DNA of 35,787 nt from an uncultured Blautia sp. (GTDB taxonomy: Bacteria > Bacillota > Clostridia > Lachnospirales > Lachnospiraceae): positions 1 to 35,787 of the forward strand of contig UQHF01000037.1 of NCBI GenBank assembly GCA_900540785.1. Direction: 5' to 3'. Below the pieces are notes generated by a model that saw only the letters and a program-made list of their open reading frames with translations, was not told the origin of the DNA and did not search any database. Every line of letters begins with the position of its first letter. Position 1 is the first letter of the stretch. Shown here one piece after another: positions 13,001 to 20,754 of the stretch. The translations under genes were made by a program, and so were the position numbers.

Positions 13001-15598
13001 CTACTCCTCCCTGATAAGATTTGACACGTCTGTCTTCATCAGTATCATTTTCGTTCTGTAATAAACAAGCGCAATACTTCCACCAGATAAAAAACCAATT
13101 AAAAGTAAATGCCAGAAGCGGATTCCTGCTACACGATAGCCTTCTATTCGTGTCATGAGTATCTCCCGAATAGTTCTTCCTGTTTCCTGATATAAAATCA
13201 TTTCTGAATGAAGTTCCAGCCAGGAATACAAATACAGGTATCCTCCAAATAAAAGAAATCCTGCCAGAACAGAAACAGCTCCCAGAGTAAGGGCTTCTGT
13301 TAAAATGCGCTTTCGAACCTGCTTTTCTGATAATCCGATCGCCATCAAAATTCCCGTTTTCCTTTTTTCATCTTCTGCCGACAGAGACAACATATTCCAG
13401 AGCATAAGAAACGTAATAAAGATCACCGTTCCGCCGCCTGCCGCATAAAGAATCAGTTTATTTTGTAAATCCTGCCGTATTACTGTGTTTTCTTCTCTCA
13501 CACTTTCTACAGGCATATGATTTTTCCCGAAAATATCTGCTACAATGACATCTGTAGATAAAAACCCTGCATTTTCCGAAGCGTACATTTCTCCCTGAGA
13601 ATATCCAAACTCTTTTCCCGTCTCATATGGAAAAACACAGTTTCCTTCCGGAATCTTCCCTAAAATGCTGGAAAGGGCATCTGATGAGCACAGCACAGTA
13701 TACGGCGCTGTTGCAAAAAACTGCAGTGGATTTGTGATTTCTTCATCTACAATCTTAAGTACCTCTCCCACTCTTGTCTGAAACATAAGCATTTTTTCTG
13801 TCTTTGCTGCAGGACTTACATTCCCTGCGCTGTCTTTTTCAAAAGGGCTTCCATAAATATCGCATTGAATTTCATCTCCCTTTTTTATTCCCACATCTTT
13901 ATAATTTTTTCCATTTACCACTACCTCCCCATATGTATTGACGGAAAAAAGTACCACGATTTCCTCCCCTGTTCGAAATGCTTCTCTGTCTATGGACAAT
14001 TTCTCAAAATCCAGATAATAATCCCAGTCCTCTTCCCGGATTCCGTATAAACTGCAGGCAATTCCTTCGTCTTCCTGCTTTTTCAAAAACGAGGTATTTA
14101 ACTGCAGTTCTTTATTCAGCTCACATGTTTCCATATCCGGAAATTTCATATTTATCTGTATACCGCCCCAGCCATGCAATTCCCGAATCCCCGGAATTTC
14201 CTGAATTTCCTTTAAATCCTGATCAGATACTTTCCTGTCTTCCCATGAAGCAGAATAAAATCTGTAATCCGGCATTCTCTGTCTCGATTTTTTTACCTCA
14301 TATACTTCTATTGACTGAAATACAGTAAAAAAGCTGACTGTACAAATAACTGCCGAAAAAATGGCATATAAAACCTTATGAATTTTTTTATGTCTTCGTA
14401 TTTTTTTTCCGTCTAAAGACATTCTTCCTGTAAGAGGCTGTCTGAGCGCAATCTGCAGTACAAGAGTACGGACAGCCACAATTTCCATAATCAACAGGAA
14501 AACCAGAAATCCAAGCGCCTGATACGGAACCTCTATAACAATCCTTTCATTCATTCCCGACAGAAACCGAAGTGCAAGCCACGTTTCTGCACAGCCGCAG
14601 AAAAATGCTGTAATTATGGCTGGAAGTGCCAGGCAAATAGTTTCATAAAAAATTAAAAGGCGTAATTGTTTTTTTGTGATTCCGATACTTCTAAAAAGTG
14701 CTATCTGCTGAATCTGCTTTTTGATTCGGACCGAATAAATACAGACGACGGCAATTCCGGCAGTTACAAAAATAATCCCCAGATATAAAAACGGATAAAC
14801 TGCCGTCTCCGTCTCCTGATACGCATATGTATTATTTACAGTCTCACGTTTTCCCTTATCACTTCTGTTTAAATCTCCCGCTGTATTTCTGATCACTTCT
14901 GCCGTTTCTTCCTGTTCGCCTGACGTTTTAAAATAATACATCGTTTCTTTTTCTTTTAATTTTCTTTCAGAAGCTTTGCGTCCTTCCTCTATGAGCTGCT
15001 TTTCTGCCTGATTTGTGACAAATACCCCCGGAAGTGTATGTCCTTCTGACTGCCATAGATTACTGTAGGAACGGATTACGCCACATAATGTAAAGGTCTT
15101 TTCCACCATAACTGTCTCTTCCGGAAGCCCTTCTTCCTCCTCCGTTTCCATCAAAACCTGCAGTGTAATATCCTGCCCCAGTTCATAGCTGTGTCCCAGT
15201 CTGCTCAGCACATTCGCCTCCATTGCAGCCTCTCCCGCCTCTTTCGGAAAATGCCCCTGCTGAAGTCCAATCCGCCCCATCTCAATCAGTTTAGAATCTG
15301 CTGTTCCGATTCCTGTCCCTGTACTTAAGCTGCCACAACAGGTCAGTATGCCAGTCTCCATATCCTTTTCCTGCGCATAAACAGACGCATCCTCTTCTTT
15401 TCCCTGAAAGACCGCAGTATGCCATGTCCCGTAATTGTCATACCGGTATTCCCGGTTGGATACATTCATGCTTTCTACAAGAGAAAGTCCCACTATGGCA
15501 AATGAAAAAGCAATGACTAACACGCCAAATAAAAGAAGACTGTTTCTTTTCCTCTTTTTCATTCCCTGAACTGCCAGTTTCCATAATTCTTTCTGCAT
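13001..15598 (-). CDS. FtsX-like ABC transporter permease
   Basis: An 865-residue permease with two FtsX-type units. TM1 is near 20-42, followed by an extracellular domain of about 230 residues. TM2-4 lie between about 270 and 385, ending before a basic loop (KKIRRHKKIHK). TM5 is near 405-428, then a second extracellular region of about 280 residues, and three final helices lie between about 720 and 855. That gives eight segments, not the ten of BceB-type permeases. Such MacB-like or duplicated permeases move peptides or lipids with force from the ATPase. A GGGGGA site precedes the ATG. CTTACA repeats upstream are shared with the divergent unit at 9928. Confidence 0.87.
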   Translation of the reverse strand: MQKELWKLAVQGMKKRKRNSLLLFGVLVIAFSFAIVGLSLVESMNVSNREYRYDNYGTWHTAVFQGKEEDASVYAQEKDMETGILTCCGSLSTGTGIGTADSKLIEMGRIGLQQGHFPKEAGEAAMEANVLSRLGHSYELGQDITLQVLMETEEEEGLPEETVMVEKTFTLCGVIRSYSNLWQSEGHTLPGVFVTNQAEKQLIEEGRKASERKLKEKETMYYFKTSGEQEETAEVIRNTAGDLNRSDKGKRETVNNTYAYQETETAVYPFLYLGIIFVTAGIAVVCIYSVRIKKQIQQIALFRSIGITKKQLRLLIFYETICLALPAIITAFFCGCAETWLALRFLSGMNERIVIEVPYQALGFLVFLLIMEIVAVRTLVLQIALRQPLTGRMSLDGKKIRRHKKIHKVLYAIFSAVICTVSFFTVFQSIEVYEVKKSRQRMPDYRFYSASWEDRKVSDQDLKEIQEIPGIRELHGWGGIQINMKFPDMETCELNKELQLNTSFLKKQEDEGIACSLYGIREEDWDYYLDFEKLSIDREAFRTGEEIVVLFSVNTYGEVVVNGKNYKDVGIKKGDEIQCDIYGSPFEKDSAGNVSPAAKTEKMLMFQTRVGEVLKIVDEEITNPLQFFATAPYTVLCSSDALSSILGKIPEGNCVFPYETGKEFGYSQGEMYASENAGFLSTDVIVADIFGKNHMPVESVREENTVIRQDLQNKLILYAAGGGTVIFITFLMLWNMLSLSAEDEKRKTGILMAIGLSEKQVRKRILTEALTLGAVSVLAGFLLFGGYLYLYSWLELHSEMILYQETGRTIREILMTRIEGYRVAGIRFWHLLLIGFLSGGSIALVYYRTKMILMKTDVSNLIREE

Positions 15599-15637
15599 TT
15601 TATTTCCCCCTTCCTATACCCAGAATAACACACGAAG

Positions 15638-15663
15638 CTTACAGTTTCCTTACATTCCTTACA
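15638..15663 (-). promoter_or_regulatory. Candidate regulator sites upstream of the permease gene
   Basis: CTTACA occurs three times (15638-15643, 15649-15654, 15658-15663; TGTAAG in the direction of transcription). The spacings are 11 and 9 bases. The motif and 11-base phase match those before the ATPase-regulator-kinase unit. A TATTCT about 15 bases nearer the gene could be the -10; no canonical -35 is visible, as expected for an activated promoter. Confidence 0.45.
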
Positions 15664-15671
15664 AATGTGAA

Positions 15672-15707
15672 AAAAACAGGATTGAACCAAAATCCAATCC
15701 TGTTTTT
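15672..15707 (-). terminator. Terminator of the DUF308-arginase-lgt unit
   Basis: A perfect 13-pair stem, AAAAACAGGATTG with CAATCCTGTTTTT, begins two bases past the lgt stop codon and ends in a T run in the minus-strand direction. The flanking A/T runs would let it work both ways. Confidence 0.85.
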
Positions 15708-15708
15708 C

Positions 15709-16473
15709 TTACTCTGCACTCTTTCTCCTCTTCCTCAGCAGAAGAAACATTCCCACTCCTGCCAGTCCTGTGAAAATAGAAATAAACTGCGATGTGGAAA
15801 GCGCCCCCACGCTTCCTCTTATTAAATCTCCCCGGAAAAATTCCAGGATAAAACGCCCCGTGCTATAACATACAAGGTAGGCTGCCGCCACTTCTCCGTC
15901 TGTTTTTTTATGCTTCGCTATATACAAAAGCAGCGCAAAATGAAGAAAATCAAGGACGCTGGAATAAATCTGCGTAGGAATCAGCGGCACGCCGTTCGGC
16001 GCAAAATCAGATTCCCGAAACGTAATGGAAAAGGGACAGCTCGTCTCTCTTCCGTAACAGCACCCTGCAAGGAAACACCCGATTCTTCCAAAGCCCTGAG
16101 CAAGGGCAACCGACGGCATCACAAGATCAAAAAAAGCCAGGAAATTCAGCTTTTTCACTCTGGCGTAAATATATCCTGCAAAGATTCCGCCTATTATTCC
16201 GCCGTACACAACAAATCCGTCCATCATGTTTTTGAGATAATACAGAGGGTCTTCCAAAACGTCCTTCCACTCTGTGATCCAGAAGAGAATCTTTGCAGAA
16301 AGAAAGCCTCCAAGCACACACCAGATTACAATATAAAAAACGTGCTCGTAAGGCAGACCCTGTTTTCTGGCTCTGTATTCTGTCACAATGTACGCTGTGA
16401 AAATTCCAATGGCAATCATAAGCCCGTATCCATATACAGTAAACGGACCGATTGTCAGTAACTCATTTTTCAT
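15709..16473 (-). CDS. lgt: Prolipoprotein diacylglyceryl transferase
   Basis: An integral membrane enzyme of 254 residues that transfers diacylglyceryl from phosphatidylglycerol to the lipobox cysteine of prolipoproteins. The Lgt signature is present as GRIGCFLAGCCYGRET, with the conserved Arg in GRIGC; VYGGIIGGIFAGY and the C-terminal GRFILEFFRGD are also family blocks. Seven hydrophobic segments can be counted. The ATG at 16473 follows GGAG with six bases and overlaps the end of the arginase-like gene by 11 bases, so the two are translationally coupled. The enzyme is essential to lipoproteins of the kind used by ABC uptake systems, yet the sugar-binding protein in this window lacks a lipobox. 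Confidence 0.94.
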   Translation of the reverse strand: MKNELLTIGPFTVYGYGLMIAIGIFTAYIVTEYRARKQGLPYEHVFYIVIWCVLGGFLSAKILFWITEWKDVLEDPLYYLKNMMDGFVVYGGIIGGIFAGYIYARVKKLNFLAFFDLVMPSVALAQGFGRIGCFLAGCCYGRETSCPFSITFRESDFAPNGVPLIPTQIYSSVLDFLHFALLLYIAKHKKTDGEVAAAYLVCYSTGRFILEFFRGDLIRGSVGALSTSQFISIFTGLAGVGMFLLLRKRRKSAE

Positions 16474-17245
16474 CAAAAACTCCTTTTTCTGTCAAAAATT
16501 TAAGGATCCGTCCATTTCCCTTATCGTTAAGAGATAAGCCGTTCCAATTTTCCGGCTCTCCCTCTCCGCAGACATCAATCCCCAAAAGCGGAATCCTGTT
16601 TTCACTTAAATAAGAAAAAACCTCTTCCAGAAAATCAAAAAGCTCCTCTTCTTTTGTGTCTCCCTGACTCCACCCGGTACAGGCTTCCTCCTCGCAGAGA
16701 ATATCTCTGTCTACCGATATATATAATGGAATGGAAATTTTTTCAACATACTGTTTAATGAGGCTTTTGTCCCCCTCTTTATATGCTTCCCACAGCCTTT
16801 CCCTTCCAAAGAACTCTGTTTTTTCCTGAAAAGAAGCTTTCACTTCCTCCCAGTCCTTCTGAGGCGGTCCCGCAAGAAAAACCTTCTTTAAATATGGCTG
16901 CGTTTCCAGAGCATGGGCAATCCAGCCGCCGCAGGAAAGGATTCCTCCAAAAGCCGGAAGCTGCATATCCGTATGATTATCAAGTACGAGAAGCTGAAAA
17001 GGCTCTCTTATTTTTTCCAGCCAGAGCCTTGTCATATAATGATAATTCCCGGAATCCAGAAAATGAATCCCCTTAAAAGAAAAAGATTCCATTCTTTTTT
17101 GAAGGATTTTCCACGCCTCATCATCACAGTAACAATTTGTACCGGGAATATCCTGCGCAGAAATCCACCGCACCTCTTCTTCCTTCCAGAAATTTTCCTC
17201 CCGGTATACCCCCGAAAAATCCATAAGAACGACTTCGTTTTTCAA
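16463..17245 (-). CDS. Arginase/ureohydrolase-fold protein
   Basis: A cytoplasmic protein of about 260 residues with the metal-binding pattern of the arginase superfamily: LDNHTDMQ (DxHxD; residues near 89-95), SVDRDILCEEE (SxDxD; near 178-183) and a likely first-ligand His in GNYHYMT. The family hydrolyses guanidino compounds such as arginine, agmatine or formiminoglutamate at a two-Mn site. The sequence is divergent and short, so the substrate is unknown. I took the TTG at 17245, which overlaps the DUF308 stop (TTGA) and has GGAGG about ten bases upstream; a GTG three codons earlier would sit on that site. It lies between a DUF308 membrane protein gene and lgt. Confidence 0.72.
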   Translation of the reverse strand: MKNEVVLMDFSGVYREENFWKEEEVRWISAQDIPGTNCYCDDEAWKILQKRMESFSFKGIHFLDSGNYHYMTRLWLEKIREPFQLLVLDNHTDMQLPAFGGILSCGGWIAHALETQPYLKKVFLAGPPQKDWEEVKASFQEKTEFFGRERLWEAYKEGDKSLIKQYVEKISIPLYISVDRDILCEEEACTGWSQGDTKEEELFDFLEEVFSYLSENRIPLLGIDVCGEGEPENWNGLSLNDKGNGRILKFLTEKGVFDEK

Positions 17246-17955
17246 TCCTTCCACTCCTCCAGAACTTCTTCCTCCGGTGTTTCTTCCTCTGGTGCAGATT
17301 TGTCATCTGCCTCTAAAGTCTGTTCCTCCGGCACAGTTTTTTCATCTTCTGCTGCCTCCACAGTTTCTTCCGCTTGCTCCGTCTTTTCCTCACTCACTTC
17401 TTCTGCTTTCTTATCGGCAGCTTTCAGCCCTCTTTTTAATAAAAAGTAGAAGATAAAATCGGATGCTCCGTTTACCACAAGAACCCAGCCGTCAAAAAGA
17501 ATGCTTATCTTTGTTTTCACAAACGGATCTGCCATCATGATTCCGCCCAGAACAATAAAAATCAGGCTGACAAAGAGAAATACCTGCCATTCTGTTCTTT
17601 TTCTCTTTCTGAGCTGAAAGCTTCCCTTTAACTTCCAGATACTGTCTACCAGTACAAACGCGCCAAGAAGAAGCGGCAGAAGCTTTACAACGATCACAGG
17701 ATTAAAAAACAAAAATCCTCCCAGCACAAGAACGATCACGCCTGTAAACAAGTCCAGGATCGTAGCGGAATCTTTTCCTCTTATGTAAATTGAGAGGTGA
17801 TACAGTCCTGCTGCCGCCAGAACAATGCCGAAGACTACTTTACAGATAATATTCACTGTCTGCGCAGGCATAAGAACAAGGCAAAGTCCAAGCAGTACAT
17901 AAAACCCGGAAGAGATAAGCTCTCCTCTTAAAATTCCGGCAATCTTTTTTCTCAT
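17242..17955 (-). CDS. DUF308 (HdeD-like) membrane protein with acidic tail
   Basis: A 237-residue protein with six predicted membrane helices in the first 175 residues (starting at ELISSGFYVLLGLCLVL, then VVFGIVLAAAGLYHL and so on), matching the DUF308/HdeD fold of paired three-helix repeats. The last 60 residues are a low-complexity tail of Glu, Ala, Thr and Pro (for example EEKTEQAEETVEAAEDEK), probably cytoplasmic. In enteric bacteria HdeD is linked with acid resistance, but no role is established for Clostridia members. GGAGGA precedes the ATG at 17955. It heads the operon with the arginase-like protein and lgt. Confidence 0.82.
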   Translation of the reverse strand: MRKKIAGILRGELISSGFYVLLGLCLVLMPAQTVNIICKVVFGIVLAAAGLYHLSIYIRGKDSATILDLFTGVIVLVLGGFLFFNPVIVVKLLPLLLGAFVLVDSIWKLKGSFQLRKRKRTEWQVFLFVSLIFIVLGGIMMADPFVKTKISILFDGWVLVVNGASDFIFYFLLKRGLKAADKKAEEVSEEKTEQAEETVEAAEDEKTVPEEQTLEADDKSAPEEETPEEEVLEEWKD

Positions 17956-17988
17956 AGGTCATTCCTCCATCTCTGTTAAGTTAAAACA

Positions 17989-18017
17989 AGTATACCCCCT
18001 TTCGCCGCCTTCGTCCA
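17989..18017 (-). promoter_or_regulatory. Promoter of the DUF308-arginase-lgt unit
   Basis: On the minus strand, TGGACG (18012-18017), 17 bases, TATACT (17989-17994), about 35 bases before the start codon. Confidence 0.55.
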
Positions 18018-18029
18018 TAACATTTTCTC

Positions 18030-18058
18030 TTGCAGTTTTTTCTTTTAATCCTTATAAT
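18030..18058 (+). promoter_or_regulatory. Promoter of the O-acylation operon
   Basis: TTGCAG (18030-18035), 17 bases, TATAAT (18053-18058), 40 bases upstream of the TTG start. It is back-to-back with the promoter of the DUF308 unit. Confidence 0.65.
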
Positions 18059-18097
18059 AATACCGTCACTATGCATAAAAAGAAAGAAGGATAAAAG

Positions 18098-18883
18098 TTG
18101 AAAAAGAACCAGAAAAAGATTCTGATTCCTGCAGCCTTCCTTTTGACAGCAGGAATTATTTTTATGTCTGTCCGCCTTTCCCTTCCAAAAGATGACGCCT
18201 GTACTGAAAATGTGGCTCGCCTTCAGGAGATGGAATCTGCTGATATTTCCCAGACGGAAAAGGAACTCCAGGCGCTTAAAAATTCTGATAAAGATGCAGC
18301 GCTTTCCCAGATGCAGGAGGACATTGCCTCTGAGGGAGCCATTCTTGACGAAGTGCAGATCCGCCAGGCATTCCAGGGCTGCGTTATACTTGGAGATTCT
18401 ATTACAGAATCTATTGTGGAATACGGATTTCTTGATACAGATGTTGTTGTCAGCAAGCGCGGCCTTTCCATTGCCCACGCAGACGAACAGATTGAAACAG
18501 CGATCGGACTTCACCCCTCTGTAATTTTTATGGCATTCGGTTCCAACGACCTGGAAGAATACGGAGAGGACTCCGGCGCATTTATTGATGCCTACAGACA
18601 GCAAATACAAAAACTTCAGGAAGCACTTCCTGATTCCCCTATTTACATAAATGGGATTCTTCCAATCTTGCAGTCTGCCATTGATGAGATTCCGACTCTT
18701 GGAAATTATCCCCAGTATAATGAAGGACTTCAGGCTCTCTGTGAAGAAATGGGCTGCACCTTTATTGATAACTCTTTTATTATAGAAAACAATGAAAATA
18801 TGTATGAGCCGGACGGTGAGCACGTTGTTCTTGATTTCTATCCAAAATGGCTTACCTATATGGCAGAAACGGCAGGACTCTGA
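18098..18883 (+). CDS. SGNH/GDSL-family hydrolase, membrane-anchored
   Basis: A 261-residue protein with an N-terminal signal anchor (about 8-27), a helical linker and an extracellular SGNH domain. Block I is ILGDSITES with the nucleophile Ser near 101, the Gly block is RGLSIAHA, block III is FGSNDLEEY with Asn near 150, and DGEHVVLDFYPKWL near the C-terminus supplies Asp and His. Enzymes of this group add or remove O-acetyl groups on extracellular polysaccharides. As first gene of an operon with an MBOAT acyltransferase and a DHHW protein it likely acts in cell-surface glycan acetylation. It starts at TTG 18098, preceded by AGAAAGAAGG. Confidence 0.88.
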   Translation: MKKNQKKILIPAAFLLTAGIIFMSVRLSLPKDDACTENVARLQEMESADISQTEKELQALKNSDKDAALSQMQEDIASEGAILDEVQIRQAFQGCVILGDSITESIVEYGFLDTDVVVSKRGLSIAHADEQIETAIGLHPSVIFMAFGSNDLEEYGEDSGAFIDAYRQQIQKLQEALPDSPIYINGILPILQSAIDEIPTLGNYPQYNEGLQALCEEMGCTFIDNSFIIENNENMYEPDGEHVVLDFYPKWLTYMAETAGL

Positions 18884-18886
18884 CTT

Positions 18887-19366
18887 ATGAAACCAAAAAA
18901 ATATCTTTTTATAAAAATTGCACTGACCGCCTTTCTTCTTATATATCTTACTGTTCTTTACACAGCAGACAGAGCAAAAGACATTCCAATGGAAGAAATC
19001 GCGGCTTTCATGGAGCAGGATACCGACATCACGGCGCTTCAGAAACGTAATCGGACAGATTTAAAGCATTTTTACCAGATTTCAGCCGGAGACACAAAAG
19101 GCTGCTTCTTTTATAAAGCAGTTTCCCCTATGTCTGTGGACGAGATCCTCATCGTAAAAGGCAGCGACAAAAATCAGGCTGCTGCTTTCCTTGAAAACAT
19201 GGAAGCCCATCTTGAAAGTCAGAAAAACGTATTCGGAGGCTACGGAACAGACCAGATGGCGCTTCTCGGCGATGCAGTAGTGGAAACCCGCGGAAACTAT
19301 GCCTTTTATATGTGCGGTCCCAAAGCCTCTGTATGGCGGGAAGACCTCCTGTCCCTGATTTCATAG
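18887..19366 (+). CDS. DUF4358 domain-containing protein
   Basis: A 159-residue protein with an N-terminal membrane segment (about 6-25, ALTAFLLIYLTVLYTA) and an extracellular domain of the DUF4358 type: MEQDTDITALQKR, LKHFYQISAGDTKGCFFYKA, VDEILIVKG, then FLENMEAHLESQKNVFGGYG and GNYAFYMCGP. The family has no known enzyme activity. In Clostridia it recurs beside MBOAT acyltransferase genes, as here. It begins three bases after the SGNH gene and ends 17 bases before the MBOAT gene. It may be a helper that positions the acyltransferase or its acceptor; this is inference from position. Confidence 0.82.
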   Translation: MKPKKYLFIKIALTAFLLIYLTVLYTADRAKDIPMEEIAAFMEQDTDITALQKRNRTDLKHFYQISAGDTKGCFFYKAVSPMSVDEILIVKGSDKNQAAAFLENMEAHLESQKNVFGGYGTDQMALLGDAVVETRGNYAFYMCGPKASVWREDLLSLIS

Positions 19367-19383
19367 AATGGAGTAAAAAGATT

Positions 19384-20724
19384 ATGGTATTTTCCAGTAT
19401 ATTTTTTATTTTCGGCTTTCTGCCGATTTTTATGCTCCTGTATTATCTTGTTCCCCGGAAATTACAAAATCCGGTGCTGATAATCGGAAGCCTTTTCTTC
19501 TACGCCTGGGGCGAGCCTGTGTACGTGGTGCTCATGCTTTTCTCAGCAGTTTTTAATTATTTTATGGGGCTGGATCTGGAAGCATCCGTCTTCGATCAAA
19601 AAGCCAGGAAACGGAGTCTGATTTTTGCTGTTATTATCAATCTTTTCATCCTCTGTTTCTTTAAATACAATAAGGAACTTCCTCTTCCCATTGGAATTTC
19701 CTTCTACACCTTCAAAAATCTTTCCTATATTTTTGATGTCTATATGGGAAAAATAGAAGCACAAAAAAATATTGTAACCTTCGGTGTTTACAGCACCATG
19801 TTTCCTCATATGGCGGCAGGTCCCATTGTCCGCTATGCAGATATTGAAAAACAGCTTGTACGCCGTCCTGTAAGTCTTGCAAAATTTGGAATCGGCGCGG
19901 AATATTTTATCAAGGGTCTTGCAAAAAAAGTACTTCTTGCAGATAATCTTGCTGCCGTTTACGGAGAAATAAATGCACTTGGAAGCAGCGCCTCCATGCT
20001 GACTGCATGGCTCGGTATTATTCTTTACACCCTGCAGATTTATCTTGATTTCAGCGGATACTCAGATATGGCGATCGGTCTCGGAAAAATGCTTGGCTTT
20101 GATTTCCAGAAAAACTTTGATTACCCCTATACTTCCCTGAATGTCTCTGAATTCTGGCGCAGATGGCATATTTCTCTTGGAAGCTGGTTCCGGGATTACA
20201 TCTATATCCCTCTTGGCGGAAACCGTGTTTCCACAGGAAAGCATATCCGAAATATTCTTATTGTGTGGGCGCTTACCGGAATCTGGCACGGAGCAAGCTG
20301 GAACTTTGTCCTTTGGGGGCTTTATTACGGACTTCTCCTTCTTCTGGAAAAGTTCCTGTTAAAAGATATTCTGGAGCGTGTCCCTCCTTTTGTATGCCGG
20401 ATTTACACAATGCTTTCTGTCATGATCGGCTGGGTATTTTTCAGTCAGACCACCTTCTCCGGTATTGGCAGCACCTTCGGCACACTCCTCGGTTTTGGCG
20501 CTTCCGCCTTTGCGGACACTGCCTTTTTATATTATCTGAAAACCACCTTCGTCCTGCTCGTTATCAGTATTCTTTCCTGCAGCAGCGGTCTTCAGACACG
20601 ATTTAAAAGAATGATGAAACGAAAACCCAAAACAGCCATTGTCATAAATCTTCTTCTTTTTGTTCTGGCAACGGCATATATGGTATATAACTCTTACACC
20701 CCGTTTTTATATTTAAAATTCTAA
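19384..20724 (+). CDS. MBOAT-family O-acyltransferase (AlgI/DltB-like)
   Basis: A 446-residue polytopic membrane protein of the MBOAT family that carries acyl groups across the membrane to extracellular acceptors. Family blocks are FLPIFMLLYYLVPRKLQN at the N-terminus, SFYTFKNLSYIFDVY, MFPHMAAGPIVRY, FWRRWHISLGSWFRDYIYIP with GGNR, and the active-site His in WALTGIWHGASWNF. About 11 membrane helices can be drawn. This is the AlgI/PatA branch, which works with SGNH- or DHHW-type partner proteins. The ATG at 19384 with GGAG upstream is preferred over an earlier in-frame ATG that would overlap the DUF4358 gene. Confidence 0.93.
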   Translation: MVFSSIFFIFGFLPIFMLLYYLVPRKLQNPVLIIGSLFFYAWGEPVYVVLMLFSAVFNYFMGLDLEASVFDQKARKRSLIFAVIINLFILCFFKYNKELPLPIGISFYTFKNLSYIFDVYMGKIEAQKNIVTFGVYSTMFPHMAAGPIVRYADIEKQLVRRPVSLAKFGIGAEYFIKGLAKKVLLADNLAAVYGEINALGSSASMLTAWLGIILYTLQIYLDFSGYSDMAIGLGKMLGFDFQKNFDYPYTSLNVSEFWRRWHISLGSWFRDYIYIPLGGNRVSTGKHIRNILIVWALTGIWHGASWNFVLWGLYYGLLLLLEKFLLKDILERVPPFVCRIYTMLSVMIGWVFFSQTTFSGIGSTFGTLLGFGASAFADTAFLYYLKTTFVLLVISILSCSSGLQTRFKRMMKRKPKTAIVINLLLFVLATAYMVYNSYTPFLYLKF

Positions 20725-20754
20725 GACGGAAGCCTGCCGTCTTTGGAGGTACAT

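Noticed and set aside
17260..17440. Repetitive-looking sequence in the DUF308 3' end
   Set aside because: It encodes a Glu/Ala-rich low-complexity tail in frame; there is no regular repeat unit that would indicate a DNA-level element or CRISPR.
17981..18823. A 280-codon open frame on the minus strand
   Set aside because: It is antisense to the SGNH hydrolase gene, which has clear motifs, and it crosses both divergent promoters.
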